A program made the position numbers and the translations under genes. 64,000 nucleotides of DNA from NCBI GenBank assembly GCA_963971285.1, contig OZ020253.1:1240001-1304000 (forward strand). Reading direction: 5' to 3'. Source of the DNA: Astropecten irregularis. Taxonomy: Eukaryota; Echinodermata; Asteroidea; Paxillosida; Astropectinidae. The notes under the pieces were generated by a model that saw nothing but the letters and a program-made list of their open reading frames with translations, made no database searches and had not been told where the DNA came from. The stretch's first letter is position 1. The number at the start of each line of letters is the position of its first letter. Positions 34,849 to 45,020 of this stretch are shown in pieces.

Positions 34849-35101
34849 GTCTTTGCGGACCAGAATGAGATTATCTCACTAGTTCTTTCTTTGTGAAAGA
34901 TCGGTCACGTTAATTTCGTCCCAAGTTAGGAGGGAAGTTTTTTTGGAGTTGATGGCTGATGATAGCTTAGAGAAGCGAGGTAGAAGGTCAAAGATGCCTC
35001 AGACGTGCTCAATCAAAGTCTTCCATCCAAACAGAGACATGGTTGTGTCTGAATGTTGGAACGAATTTTCACAGACACAGGAATACGGGTGATTCACAAT
35101 T

Positions 35102-35356
35102 GCGCCTCCAAGAGTTTGCAAAGCGCTGGCCAATCACAACGCTGGGAATTTGCCCACCCAGTGCACATCTAGGGCATGTTTGTTTAACGCACAGGATCCA
35201 AGATTTGCGGATCCACGTCCTATGCAGGGTATGCTAAAACGGGATCCGGATCAGTAGAATCCGTGATCATGTGCATTAAACAAACAGTCCCATATAGGAT
35301 CGACCGATTACGTGCATTGTGATTGGCCAACGTATTACAAACTCATGGTGGCGCGC
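35102..35356. repeat. Fold-back element just upstream of the neuropeptide coding exon
   Basis: Left arm: GCGCCTCCAAGAGTTTG, TGGCCAATCACAACGC, then ATGTTTGTTTAACGCACA. The right arm reads the inverted order: TGTGCATTAAACAAACAG, GCATTGTGATTGGCC, then CAAACTCATGGTGGCGC. The arms match over most of about 100 bases each. It lies about 100 bp before the splice acceptor, so it would be in the last 5' UTR intron or the proximal promoter. No second copy is seen in the window. Confidence 0.8.
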
Positions 35357-35439
35357 TATAGGTAATTGCTGCCTTGTTTTGTTAACCTATAGTTTAGGTT
35401 TTGAATACACAAGTTAAATGTTGTGCAATTTTTTGTTTT

Positions 35440-35459
35440 TGTCTTCTTGATTTTGACAG
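35440..35459 (+). promoter_or_regulatory. 3' splice site before the neuropeptide start codon
   Basis: A T-rich run followed by CTTGATTTTGACAG ends at 35459, a good acceptor. It leaves 12 bases of 5' UTR before the ATG at 35472. This implies at least one upstream non-coding exon. Confidence 0.65.
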
Positions 35460-35471
35460 AGTGTTTTCAAG

Positions 35472-36326
35472 ATGGCGCGTAAGGATCTGATGCTACTCCT
35501 GGTATCGCTGCTGGTGGCTGCGGCGGTACTTCAGTGCCGCGCCGATGAAGACGCTGACGACAACGACGGGGAGGCCCAGGAAGTCCAAGAGGCAGCCGGA
35601 GAGGGAGAGGATCCTGAAGAGCAGAAACGGGGCAACCACTTCGCTAGCTCCCGGACCCGCGGGAGGAACTTCAGGCGCATCACCAAATCTGACGGGGACG
35701 CCGAAGACTTCCAGGACGAAGAGGAGAAGCGGGGCAACTTCTACGCCAACGGAGGGCGCCGTCGTGGAGCCATGAGGCGCGTCACCAAGGCCGACCCAGG
35801 AGAAGAAGAGGGACCGGAGGAATTTGAGGGAGGAGAAGGTGACGAAGAGGAAGACGGAGAAGGCGCCGAGAAGCGCGGCAACCGTTTCAGGACCGTCTCC
35901 CGGGTTACACATGGCATGAGGCGCATCACCAAGTCCGACCCCGAGCTGGAAGACTCCCTGACTGACGAGGAGAAGCGCGGCAACCGCTTCAGGACCGTCT
36001 CCGGGAGGCGACCTGGCATGAGGCGCATCACCAAGTCCGACCCCGAGCTGGAAGACTCCCTGACTGACGAGGAGAAGCGCGGCAACCGTTTCAGGACCGT
36101 CTCCGGGAGGCGACCTGGCATGAGGCGCATCACCAAGTCCGACCCCGAGCTGGAAGACTCCCTGACTGACGAGGAGAAGCGCGGCAACCGCTTCAGGACC
36201 GTCCCTGGGAGGCGACCTGGCATGAGGCGCATCACCAAGTCCGACCCAGAAGCCGAGGAGATGGAGGAAGACAAGCGAAACTACTACGCCCGCAACAGGT
36301 CGCGGGGTGGTGCGCGCCGATTTTAA
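35472..36326 (+). CDS. Secreted neuropeptide precursor with seven basic peptides
   Basis: A 284-residue secreted precursor. Residues 1-24 form a signal peptide (hydrophobic LMLLLVSLLVAAAVL, likely cut after CRA). Six cassettes start at residues 54, 88, 136, 170, 204 and 238, each preceded by KR and opening with GN. They share the 19-residue form GNRFRTVSGRRPGMRRITK; the first two are GNHFASS and GNFYANG variants. A seventh peptide, NYYARNRSRGGARRF, ends the protein. Acidic spacers such as SDPELEDSLTDEEKR separate them. KR sites fit prohormone convertase cleavage. The start has a strong Kozak context (AAGATGG). No cysteine follows the signal peptide, so no disulfides are expected. The layout recalls the echinoderm AN-peptide type of precursor, but that assignment is from memory and untested. 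Coding GC is far higher than the flanks. Confidence 0.92.
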   Translation: MARKDLMLLLVSLLVAAAVLQCRADEDADDNDGEAQEVQEAAGEGEDPEEQKRGNHFASSRTRGRNFRRITKSDGDAEDFQDEEEKRGNFYANGGRRRGAMRRVTKADPGEEEGPEEFEGGEGDEEEDGEGAEKRGNRFRTVSRVTHGMRRITKSDPELEDSLTDEEKRGNRFRTVSGRRPGMRRITKSDPELEDSLTDEEKRGNRFRTVSGRRPGMRRITKSDPELEDSLTDEEKRGNRFRTVPGRRPGMRRITKSDPEAEEMEEDKRNYYARNRSRGGARRF

Positions 36327-36433
36327 GCCTCTCAAAGGCACCGACTTATCCTCGGATAATGTCGTCCACGGAATTTGGCTAAAGAGCTTTAATCAATTAC
36401 GAAAACATTTGGGTTCAACTTAAAAACAAAACT

Positions 36434-36448
36434 AATAAATAAAATAAA
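36434..36448 (+). terminator. Clustered polyadenylation signals
   Basis: AATAAA occurs at 36434-36439, 36438-36443 and 36443-36448, about 110 bp after the stop codon. Another AATAAA at 37850-37855 would allow a longer 3' UTR of about 1.5 kb. Confidence 0.55.
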
Positions 36449-38030
36449 ATACGCGTCAAGATTTAAGTTTCACCGATACCAATGTTTCAGTCCAAATGTC
36501 GTTGTATTCAGAGTTTCTTAACCAGTTAGCCCAAGCACAGCTCTCAACTAAGTTGACACGCCGTTCCTTAACACACACACACATTCACACACACCATGTA
36601 TCCAAAACGCTTTAAAAACATGCATTCCATTTCTAGTCGACCTGCTACCTAATCATTTCCTGCCGTATTGCATGAGCAAGCAGGCTTCACTTAAAAATAC
36701 CATGAACATTACTTCTCATTACTAAGTCAACCTCATCTTCCGGAACGATTTTATAGGTAAAAAAAACGTTAAAACGATTAATACCGACACCCTATGGAGT
36801 GTCATCAAAGTAGTTTAAATCATTCAATGGATTCTTGCAGAGAATGTCCCAAATAATTTTCTGATCGAACTATACTTTCATTCAAAAACTGTGTTTATTG
36901 CTCTCTTATCAGCAATTATTTTATTGGGAATATTTTCACGAAAGTTCAAATGAGTACTTCAGGCGTATTGCCTAATTGGGACACCACTGTACCAACACCC
37001 ATCCTACACAAGCCGAAATCCCATGCCTAACACAATGCATCCAATCCGAACCTTAGCCTAAAATTCGGCAAAATTGTGGACAGAATTTGGAAACCAACTC
37101 CGTTACCCGTTATTTTCAAAAACGACAGCGAAAAAATTATTAAGGTACAAACAAAAACACACATACAACGTTTCAAACCACACAAGAGAATTGTCTTTCG
37201 TATTAAAAAAAAATGTAAATAATTGTTGAATATTCTTAATGTGTCTTTCGGGCGACTTTTCAATCATTTTAATTTCACAAAAACAAAACACGAGGCGAAA
37301 ATGTATTAAAAAAACCTATACGCGAAAAGATATCAACAGATGATTATATTATTGTAAAAGTTTATGATAAAAGAAAATTTAAGTCATGTTTATTCTCTAT
37401 CTATTATAATAGTGGTATTTATTTAAATATGCTATTTCTTAAATTTGCATGTAAATATATACGAGCTGCTTGAATACCTTTAGAATAATTATTTTCTCCA
37501 TGCACTAAGTCAATTGAAAGATTCTGTCGTTATAACCAATATTACAAACAAAGGGATCAATTGTCATTCAAAGAACAATACCTTTAGACTGCACCTGGTA
37601 ACTAAAACATAAACAAAATAATATCTTTGTCCTTTGTTCTCGTGATCTCGTTATATTCTAGTATTTCGCACTCTTGTATAGCACCCACGCTATAAACGAT
37701 ACATTCGTTCATTGTATACCCGATTCGTTTCCACAAGTAACAAGTCCTCCTTTCACCTAGCTCACCATTATTTGAATAATATTATTGTAGCAAGGACAAA
37801 ATAATTGTTTGACATTTGTCATTTTTTGGGAAGTAGAATTCACAGGATGAATAAAGTGTCAGGCAGAAAAAAAGACCGTTTGATCGTGTTTTTGTTCAGG
37901 TTTTCTTAGTTTTTCGTCGTGGTATTGTTTTGTTGATGTTCTTGTTGGTAATTGGTGTTGTTTTAATGTAGTCATTTTTGTTTGTCTTTTTTATATGGGC
38001 ATTTGCACCGTTTTGGAACATTTTGTAACG
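36449..38030. other. Downstream flank of the neuropeptide gene
   Basis: Strongly AT-rich and free of the dispersed families, with a short (AC)n run near 36571-36592. It may be 3' UTR up to the AATAAA at 37850, or intergenic. No exon seen. Confidence 0.4.
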
Positions 38031-38450
38031 TAAGTTACCTCTTTTTGCATGTTTTCATGCCTTTCAAGGAAACATAAGTGGTATACATCTGATTCCCAGA
38101 CATATTTTTAAATTGGAGACTTTCAAGAATGATTGATCAAGGAATACGTCAAAGTCACTTAACAGGTAACTTACGTCACTATGGAATTGCCCATAAAGCA
38201 GCGCTTTGCAGCGAAATCTACGAGTATGTGGAACTTTTACAAGTATGTGGAACCATACGTATGTGGAGCGTATCAGAACTTGGGATAGCTTGGAACGTTC
38301 CAAGGCTCGAACCGATTGCCGTTTTAACCAGAATATGTGGCGTTCTGTATGGGAATGGCTGAAATCTTCACTTGGAACGTTGCACGCTAAACTACACTTG
38401 GAACGTTCCAAGGCTGGGAACCGATTGCCGTTCTAACCAAAATATTGAAC
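38031..38450. repeat. Palindrome-bearing duplicated segment
   Basis: The perfect 14-base palindrome TTGGAACGTTCCAA occurs at 38290-38303 and 38398-38411, each followed by GGCT and CGAACCGATTGCCGTT or GAACCGATTGCCGTT. A half site TTGGAACGTT lies at 38372. ACGTAAGTTAC motifs and several GTATGTGGA repeats lie around them. Function unknown. Confidence 0.6.
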
Positions 38451-38562
38451 TCGCAAATGTGGCTTATTAGAAAACTCTTTTTCCAGCTCATTCCATGGAA
38501 CCCAACCCACACCTCGAATGCGGCTTCTATCTCTTGACGTTTCGACTATCATGAGTCACATA

Positions 38563-38787
38563 GGGCCTTTAAGAAACCTGGCTTGAGGCTAGGCTTGGTA
38601 CTTATTTCGCTACCGCCATTATAGGCCCACAAAACTAAACGAAGGGATTGGGCCACAGATGAAGCCGAAAAAAGCTCCAGCTTCGCCACGTATCATTATC
38701 TCAAGCTGTTCATTTCATTTAGGACACAAAATGGCGGCAGCATAATAAATCCCAAGCCTAGCCTCGAGCCCCTTTTCGTAAAGGTCC
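38563..38787. repeat. Family G inverted-repeat element
   Basis: Starts GGGCCTTTAAGAAACCTGG and ends CCCTTTTCGTAAAGGTCC. The inner arms TGAGGCTAGGCTTGG and CCAAGCCTAGCCTCGAG are also inverted. ATA lies immediately outside both ends and may be a 3-bp target duplication. A second copy is at 57731. Confidence 0.8.
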
Positions 38788-39679
38788 ATAGTTTAAGAGA
38801 ACAACTCAAAGACACAGTCGCAACATTAAACAGTCGTAGAAACGGAGGATATGGCCACGGCAGTGAGGGGAGACAGGGTACCAGTCTTCGTGTCGAGTGA
38901 TTGACCGATCGAGCATAGTATAAACGGTGACACCGACTACGAACACACATGAATCATGTACGACCGGGTCCAGCGCATGGATCATACAGATCGCCGTTGG
39001 TGGACAGTTAAAATGTGCAGCGGAAACAGACCTGACTGCTTGTCAAACCCAGACCCGGTGATTCTGACAGAGGAATGAACGTAGATCGACATACCGCGCT
39101 CATACATGATTTAATAACACGCATCACCGTGACACGCGACTTCCCTCGCTATACAATATTGATTTCCAGTACAAACGGCGTACGCGTATACGTACGTACA
39201 CGGCGCGTTCGTCGTGAATACGCAACTTGTTTTTGCATAAGACTTAAAGGAGGAACGCATTCCATTTATACAGTCCGACACTCGACTTCAATTTCAGAGG
39301 ACGGGAAATTGGGAAAGTAAAAGACAAGTTCCAATCAAATAGGATGCTTTCCAATTATCTACTGGGCTTACTTAATACAGAGGAGCTTGCCATGGGGTCA
39401 TGACTGGTTAAGTGCGTGCATCCCCGCGTAGAGAGCAAAGGATCGCTCCACAGTGTCTACAATTGACCTGTACGGAAAGCAATACGGCATCGTCAAAGCT
39501 GGATCATCAACGTACGTTCGCTGCAACAGTCTTAAGACCGTTGCAATGCCACTATGATACATTTCGTTTTTGCCGGCTCCGTATCCAACATTACTTTTAA
39601 GAGGGATGACATGAATTAAACTTGTTATGCGACACGGAGAATTTCACAGCATGACGAATTCATGCAACAAAAATACTTA
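38788..39679. other. Spacer with CpG-rich patch
   Basis: From about 38940 to 39250 the sequence is unusually rich in CG and TACGTA steps (GGCGTACGCGTATACGTACG, CGGCGCGTTCGTCG). No TATA, exon or repeat could be assigned to it. Confidence 0.3.
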
Positions 39680-40208
39680 TCACAAAGAACAAGTGCCTTT
39701 TGTTTCACTTGCGTGATACAACAGAAAATGCTAAGCAAAGAACAATTGGCCTTGTTCTACCTGCGAGACGGCGAGACGCAAACAGAGATTTTGAGCAAAG
39801 AACAATGGGCCTTTTGTTCTATCTGCGAGACGCAAACAGAGATTCTAAGCAAAGAACAAACGGGGCCTTTTGTTCTATCTGCGAGACGCAAATAGAGATT
39901 TTAAGCAAAGAACAAGGAGACTTTTGCTCTACCTGCGAGATACAACAGCAATGCTAAGCAAATACCAATTAGCCACTTTTCCCACGTGCGAGACGCAACA
40001 GAGGTACTAAGCAAAGAACAATTAGCCTTTTGTTCTACCTGCGAAGATTCAACAGAGATTCTAAGCAAAGAACAATGAGCCTTTTGTTCTATCTGTGAGA
40101 CGCAAACAGATTTTAAGCAAAGAACGAGGGGCCTTTTGTTATATCTGTGAGACGCAAACAGATTTTAAGCAAAGAACAAGGGGCCTTTTGTTCTATCTGC
40201 GAGATGCA
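39680..40208. repeat. Minisatellite of about ten 52-60 bp hairpin-forming units
   Basis: Ten units open with AAGCAAAGAACAA or a variant, followed by GGGCCTTTTGTTCT and CTGCGAGACGCAAACAG. Each unit carries AGAACAA and its complement TTGTTCT about ten bases apart, so every unit can fold into a short hairpin. The in-frame translations here are by-products of the repeat. Confidence 0.85.
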
Positions 40209-41104
40209 CCAAGTACTTACTGCAAAGACCATCAAATATACCTTTACTACTCATCATTTGATGACGCTTGGAAAACCCAAACGTTCAGAGATTCTAATAA
40301 CTACCAATTTCTAATTGAAATCTATTTTAACAACAGCGACGTTACTTCTGAAAGCAACCTTAACGTGACAACCTCCGAAGATGGCATCAAGACATCGTCC
40401 ATCAATTCAATTTCTCTAGGGTTCTAAAATCAAGAAAGGCACTTTCACCAAGGACGTCCATTGTCAACCACATGGCCTCGCTGTCCCCCTTTTGGCAAAA
40501 AAAATTTTGGCGCGCGAGGATATTTTCGATTTTTTTCTAATGGAGGTGACATTAAAGTTAGTGGAGAGTTGATGGCCTCGCCTAGCCCATTCACAAACGA
40601 GTCGTCTAGACGTGATGCTAGAGAGCACGATGATAGACGAAACTGTCAAAATATTCAGCGGTGTTCCTCTCACCACAAGAACCCATCATAATGACAAACG
40701 GTCGGTCATTCGCTCGCAAACGTCATGTAAATTCATAACACACAATTTAGCTGCAGCACTATGGCTAGTATTCAAAACATGTTTTTCGCTCTCAGTACGA
40801 AGCTGATGAAATCAACACCAGAGAATGAGTTGAATTTTAAACTGTTACAACATTAACATAACACTAGGAACGGAGGTTATCAACACCATTTTTGTACATT
40901 CAAAACAAGCTGTTTGAGTGTCCATTATGAATAGATTGTCTCTCCTTTGGGAGAAAATAATCGTAGCTGAACCCTCTCGAAAAAAATAAGTGCGATTAAA
41001 AATCAGCAGCTCAAATAATGAACAATGGAAGATAAAAGCTTTTACAATTTAGTATTTAATCAAATTGACAACGAGTAGAGGATATTTGATGCTGACTTGG
41101 AATT
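40209..41104. other. Spacer without recognised gene
   Basis: A frame around 40571-40690 reads ASPSPFTNESSRRDAREHDD but closes quickly and lacks splice support. Two ATGGCCTCGC motifs sit 100 bp apart (about 40472 and 40572). Nothing firm. Confidence 0.3.
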
Positions 41105-41530
41105 GACCCGGAGGTGACACGGAGATAACACGGAGGAGACACGCAGTTCACACGGAGTAGACACGGAAAGGACACTGAGTTAACACGGAGTAGACACGGA
41201 AAGGACACAGAGTTAACACGGAGTAGACACGGAAAGGACACGGAGTTAACACGGAGTAGACACGGAAAGGACACTGAGTTAGCACCCAGCAAACATGGAA
41301 AATACACGCAGTTCACACGGAAAAGATACTGAGAATAGCACGGAGGTGACATGGAGTTAACACGGAAAGAACACGGAGTTAACACGAAAAAGACACGGAA
41401 AAGACACGTAGTTAAAACCCAGTAAACACGGGAAAGACACGCAGTTGACACGGAGAAAACACGGAGTAGACACGAAATTAACGCGGAGTAGATATACGGA
41501 GAAGACACGGAGTTAACACGGCGTCGACAC
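41105..41530. repeat. ACACGGA-type minisatellite
   Basis: An 11-base theme (ACACGGAGTTA, ACACGGAGTAG, ACACGGAAAGG) is repeated about forty times, often as a higher-order unit of three (33 bases). The long minus-strand open frame across it only reflects the period being a multiple of three. Confidence 0.85.
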
Positions 41531-41697
41531 AAAGATGAAATAAAATATCACACGAGACTAAAACAGGAGTGCCCATATAATAATTTACAGGGCTACAGCT
41601 GCCGTCGATTTTGATATAGGAGTTTTATTACATGTAATTATAATTTTCAAAATAAAAAATAACCACAAGGGAAACTGTCAGCATAGATAATTTCAAG

Positions 41698-41930
41698 TCA
41701 TTGAAAAGTGAGCAGAGAAAAATTGACTGGAGCAGGATTCGAACCAGCGATCTCCGGAATACCGTGCAGGCACTCTACCAAATGAGCTATCCAGACCTAT
41801 TTTGGTGGTGTCCCTAATAGTTACCTTTCTTCGTTTGGCAGTCAGAAGCCATGAAACCACGCACACACCGCCATACCCCAAGGATCATATAAGATACGAA
41901 CAGCATTATCAATGCTACAACCTTAGATAA
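41698..41930 (-). repeat. tRNA-headed repeat (Thr-like head), long copy
   Basis: Carries the tRNA-like block (GATTCGAACC, CTCTACCAAATGAGCTATCC), the GGTGGTGTCCCTAATAG leader and the distal CCGCCATACCCCAAGGATC and CAATGCTACAACC blocks. Confidence 0.8.
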
Positions 41931-42499
41931 TAACATTCTTTTGATACGAAAAAAAATGTTCTGAAGACCTACCCAGATCACTGTTTCCATCTTATCGGTC
42001 AATCCCGTACAATGCCATCTCGGAAGGGTTGTTCTGAAACAAAATCACAATGAAATTGCACGTCAAATATATGGATTGGACAACTAATCAAATTCACCTA
42101 GATTCATCAGACCCAGGGGTATTAGGCTTCTGACGTTGTGACATGATCAAGACTGTCTTACTCTATCCCCAAGGGGATCGTAGTCCAAATTAGAAAAACA
42201 AATTATGATAATCAAAGTGCGGTATAGGGATTGAAGTTGGCATCATGCCCGGCTAGCTGTCTCATTTCTAGCGGGGCTGGCAAGCCGTTGTGATTGATGG
42301 GTTGACTTTTGTCCGGGTAACATTTCCAGCTTGAGGCTCTGAACTTTACCAAAGAATCATCCCAAAATGTCAGGCGTATTTTTCTTTTGGAATGGATAAT
42401 GATTCCTAGCTTTGTAATGAATTAGGTACATTTAATCTCACTGCAGAGTTCACGGATGAAAATGTTGGTATTTGTAAATGCTAAGCGATAAGAGCTATA
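41931..42499. other. Spacer, nothing recognised
   Basis: AT-rich sequence with no supported feature. Confidence 0.3.
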
Positions 42500-42532
42500 G
42501 GCGTTTATACGAAATAGAGGCTCAGGCTCAGA

Positions 42533-42568
<36 letters not shown>

Positions 42569-42790
42569 TTCAGGCTCAGGCTCAGCCTCAGCCTCAGCCT
42601 CAGGCCCAGGCTTCATCTCTGTCATCCCTATTCTGAAAATATATGTTGTGTTTTTTCATTGAAGCTGAAGCTCTGTTTTCCTTTTCAAACCAGAGAATCT
42701 ACTTCCGAACCGCAGCCAAAAGCCTCTATTTTGCTACCCAATATTTTAGAATGGATTCCCGAAATGGAGCCGGAGCCTGAGCTGCCATAG
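42500..42790. repeat. Family F element with GGCTCA array
   Basis: The left end GGCGTTTATACGAAATAG runs into an array of CAGGCTCAGGCT from about 42519 to 42610. The core (TTCATTGAAGCTGAAGC, CAAACCAGAGAATCTACTTC) matches 18574. The right end is short, GGAGCCGGAGCCTGAGC. Only the left array is expanded here, the reverse of the copy at 18574. Confidence 0.8.
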
Positions 42791-43350
42791 TCAAGTTCAC
42801 GCGTTCATTTCAAATATGATAAGGGCACATGCAATGTCTAGGGGGGAAATAACCAATAAATCACGTACAAAATGACCTCAACTATATATCATGTAATGAT
42901 ACCGTTCACCTTTATTTTTCTGCGAATCCTACTAAAGATAGATTGCCCGCGTTTGGACATCAAATCAGGGGCTGAAAAAATGTCAACTTTCTCGAGTGGC
43001 CAAATTTATTTAGAAAGGTTACGTGTCAGGAAAACGAATGGGGGTGGCTTGCCAATCCTATCTATTTGCTTATAGCCATAAAATGGAAATTTCTGTTTAG
43101 ATGACAAAATCATTGAAACTAATACAAACCTATGAAATTACAAAAACTCCTAAAAACGTCTGGGTTCTGTCAACAAAATTTTGCATCTTAAGAATATCAA
43201 ACTCTATATATTCAGTGATGAAACTTATAGACTGTTATGTAACAATCACTGTAACGCAATACAAATGTAAAGGCATTTGCTTAAATTATGCACAAATACA
43301 AACTTAAAACTGGCTTCGGGGCACTATCTTCATTATAGTCCTTGAGAACC
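42791..43350. other. Spacer, nothing recognised
   Basis: AT-rich sequence with open frames at 42872-43307 that show no domain. Confidence 0.3.
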
Positions 43351-43633
43351 AAGAAGCCCTACGATCGATCGTAACTCGAGTTGAAGGATAACCCATCTTA
43401 TCCTACGTAGGGCCGCAATGCATCATACGTCCTATGATTGATAGTAAGTTACGATGACAAGTTTGATGAAATCGTTCCCAGGAAGGGGTCGATTTCACAA
43501 AACTAATCGTAACTTACGATCAGTCGTAGGACTTATGATGCATTGCAACCCTACGTAGCCTAGTGTGATACGATGGGTTATCCATCATATACCTCGAATT
43601 ACGATAGATCGTAGGGTTTCGTGAAATCGACCC
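43351..43633. repeat. Two family A elements side by side in opposite orientation
   Basis: The first runs 43351-43479 (AAGAAGCCCTACGATCG to GATGAAATCG). The second runs 43485-43633 (GGGGTCGATTTCACAAAAC to TTTCGTGAAATCGACCC) in reverse orientation. Only five bases part them, so together they form a large inverted repeat. Confidence 0.85.
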
Positions 43634-44029
43634 TGGAAGATTTCTCAATACTCCGATGTGCGAGTTAATTGTACAATGAATTGGCGTTAATCTGTGAAGT
43701 CACTGACAAGTAAAGGGGGCCTATACTTAAGCTAATTATGCAATTAATATGATCTTAAATTGTATTTTATTTTTACTACACTACAAAGTAACTTATCATT
43801 CAAATAACAACAATTTTCCAAAACATGACTCCAATACTGTGTGCTATTGGTGGCTGTATCTGCACTGGCAAAACGTTTTCTGCTGCGAGGAAAATTAAAA
43901 ATTCATGACCCAATTCCACTGATGGTGCGACTGTGATGAGTAATTAGACATGACACTACTGTATAGTGCAGCAGTAATGCGGCTTATACAAAATATCCAG
44001 AGTGACTGATGAAACTACATGTACTACAT
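43634..44029. other. Spacer, nothing recognised
   Basis: AT-rich sequence with no supported feature. Confidence 0.3.
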
Positions 44030-44350
44030 TAAAGGTAGTATCATACTTTAGTAAGAAACCAATCATTTAGTTCTTGTTGTCCTATCATTGTTATGAGGAC
44101 CCGTGCAAGTCCTCATACTGCTTCAAGGCGATGCACTATGCGGACATCCCTTCTATTATGAGGACCTCGTGGTGTAAAGTTGACACGCAGTGCTTTATTT
44201 TATCAGTGAGTTGCTGTTATTCTATTTTGTTGTGTGGACACGTACACAGTCCTCACAATGCTTCAAGGCGGTGTACTGCGCGGACGTCCCTTACTGTTAT
44301 GAGGACTTTGTGGTATAAGCTTGGCACACAGTGCTTGATTCTATCCCAGC
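44030..44350. repeat. Family C end fragment and a 150-bp tandem duplication
   Basis: AAAGGTAGTATCATACTTTA with AGTAAGAAACCAATC at 44030-44066 is a lone family C left end. It is followed by two copies (about 44092-44205 and 44240-44345) of a unit with GTTATGAGGAC, CTGCTTCAAGGCG or ATGCTTCAAGGCG, GCGGACATCCC or GCGGACGTCCC and ACGCAGTGCTT or ACACAGTGCTT. Confidence 0.6.
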
Positions 44351-44643
44351 GTGTTGGACATTGAATAATTGCTTGGTTCACTGACACAACATTCAGGTGT
44401 GCTATATGTATCACTAAAACACATATAAGTGTAGTTCTCGTATGAAGCTATAGACGAATCATAAATTGGATGAAAAATCGCGCAAATCCCCAAAATGTGA
44501 CAACATCATCACTAATGTATGAAGGAAAATGCCTTTCCAACAGATAAAATACGACATTGGGGTGCTGTCCTCATCTGTTTGTTGAAACCTGACAACATTG
44601 TGGCCATATTTTTAATGGTATGAGACAAGTATACTAGCTCCCT

Positions 44644-45020
44644 TTAAAAGGATGGTACAGAACTGGTTTTTGCGACAAAACCGTTCGGCTGACAGTGAAA
44701 GCACATTATGTAATCCATCATATACCTTAACTGACAAACCTGTAGAAGTTTGAGGTCAATCAGCCATCTGGGTCACGAGAAAATAGGGAAAACCCGTGTA
44801 CAGAGAACTGTACACATTTCAACGAATGAATAAAACGCTTCGAAGCGATTTATTCCAATCGGAAAATAGTTTCATTTATTTCTCAACGAATATGGCATTT
44901 CAGACAAAAACATTTCATGGGATGTTTTCTCCTATCATCACCATTATACTGTGTAAGTTTGATGTGAATCTGTGATCATGAAGTGTATTTTGTCTTACCA
45001 ATTCTGTACCATCCCTTTAA
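44644..45020. repeat. Element related to family C (AAAGGATGGTACAGAA ends)
   Basis: Starts AAAAGGATGGTACAGAACTGG and ends CCAATTCTGTACCATCCCTTT, a good inverted terminal pair. The interior layout (CACGAGAAAATAGGG, TATTTCTCAACG) parallels family C, so it is probably a sister subfamily. Confidence 0.8.

Noticed and set aside
35493-36341. Long minus-strand open frames (282 and 177 residues) opposite the neuropeptide gene
   Set aside because: They arise because the plus-strand cassettes repeat with a period divisible by three and use few codons that read as stops on the other strand. They lack a signal peptide, splice sites or known domain.
39680-40208. CRISPR array
   Set aside because: Units differ along their whole length with no constant repeat and unique spacer pattern, and the DNA is animal nuclear DNA. 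It is a minisatellite.
41056-41532. Minus-strand frame of 158 residues
   Set aside because: It is the translation of the ACACGGA minisatellite, whose 33-base higher-order unit keeps the frame open.
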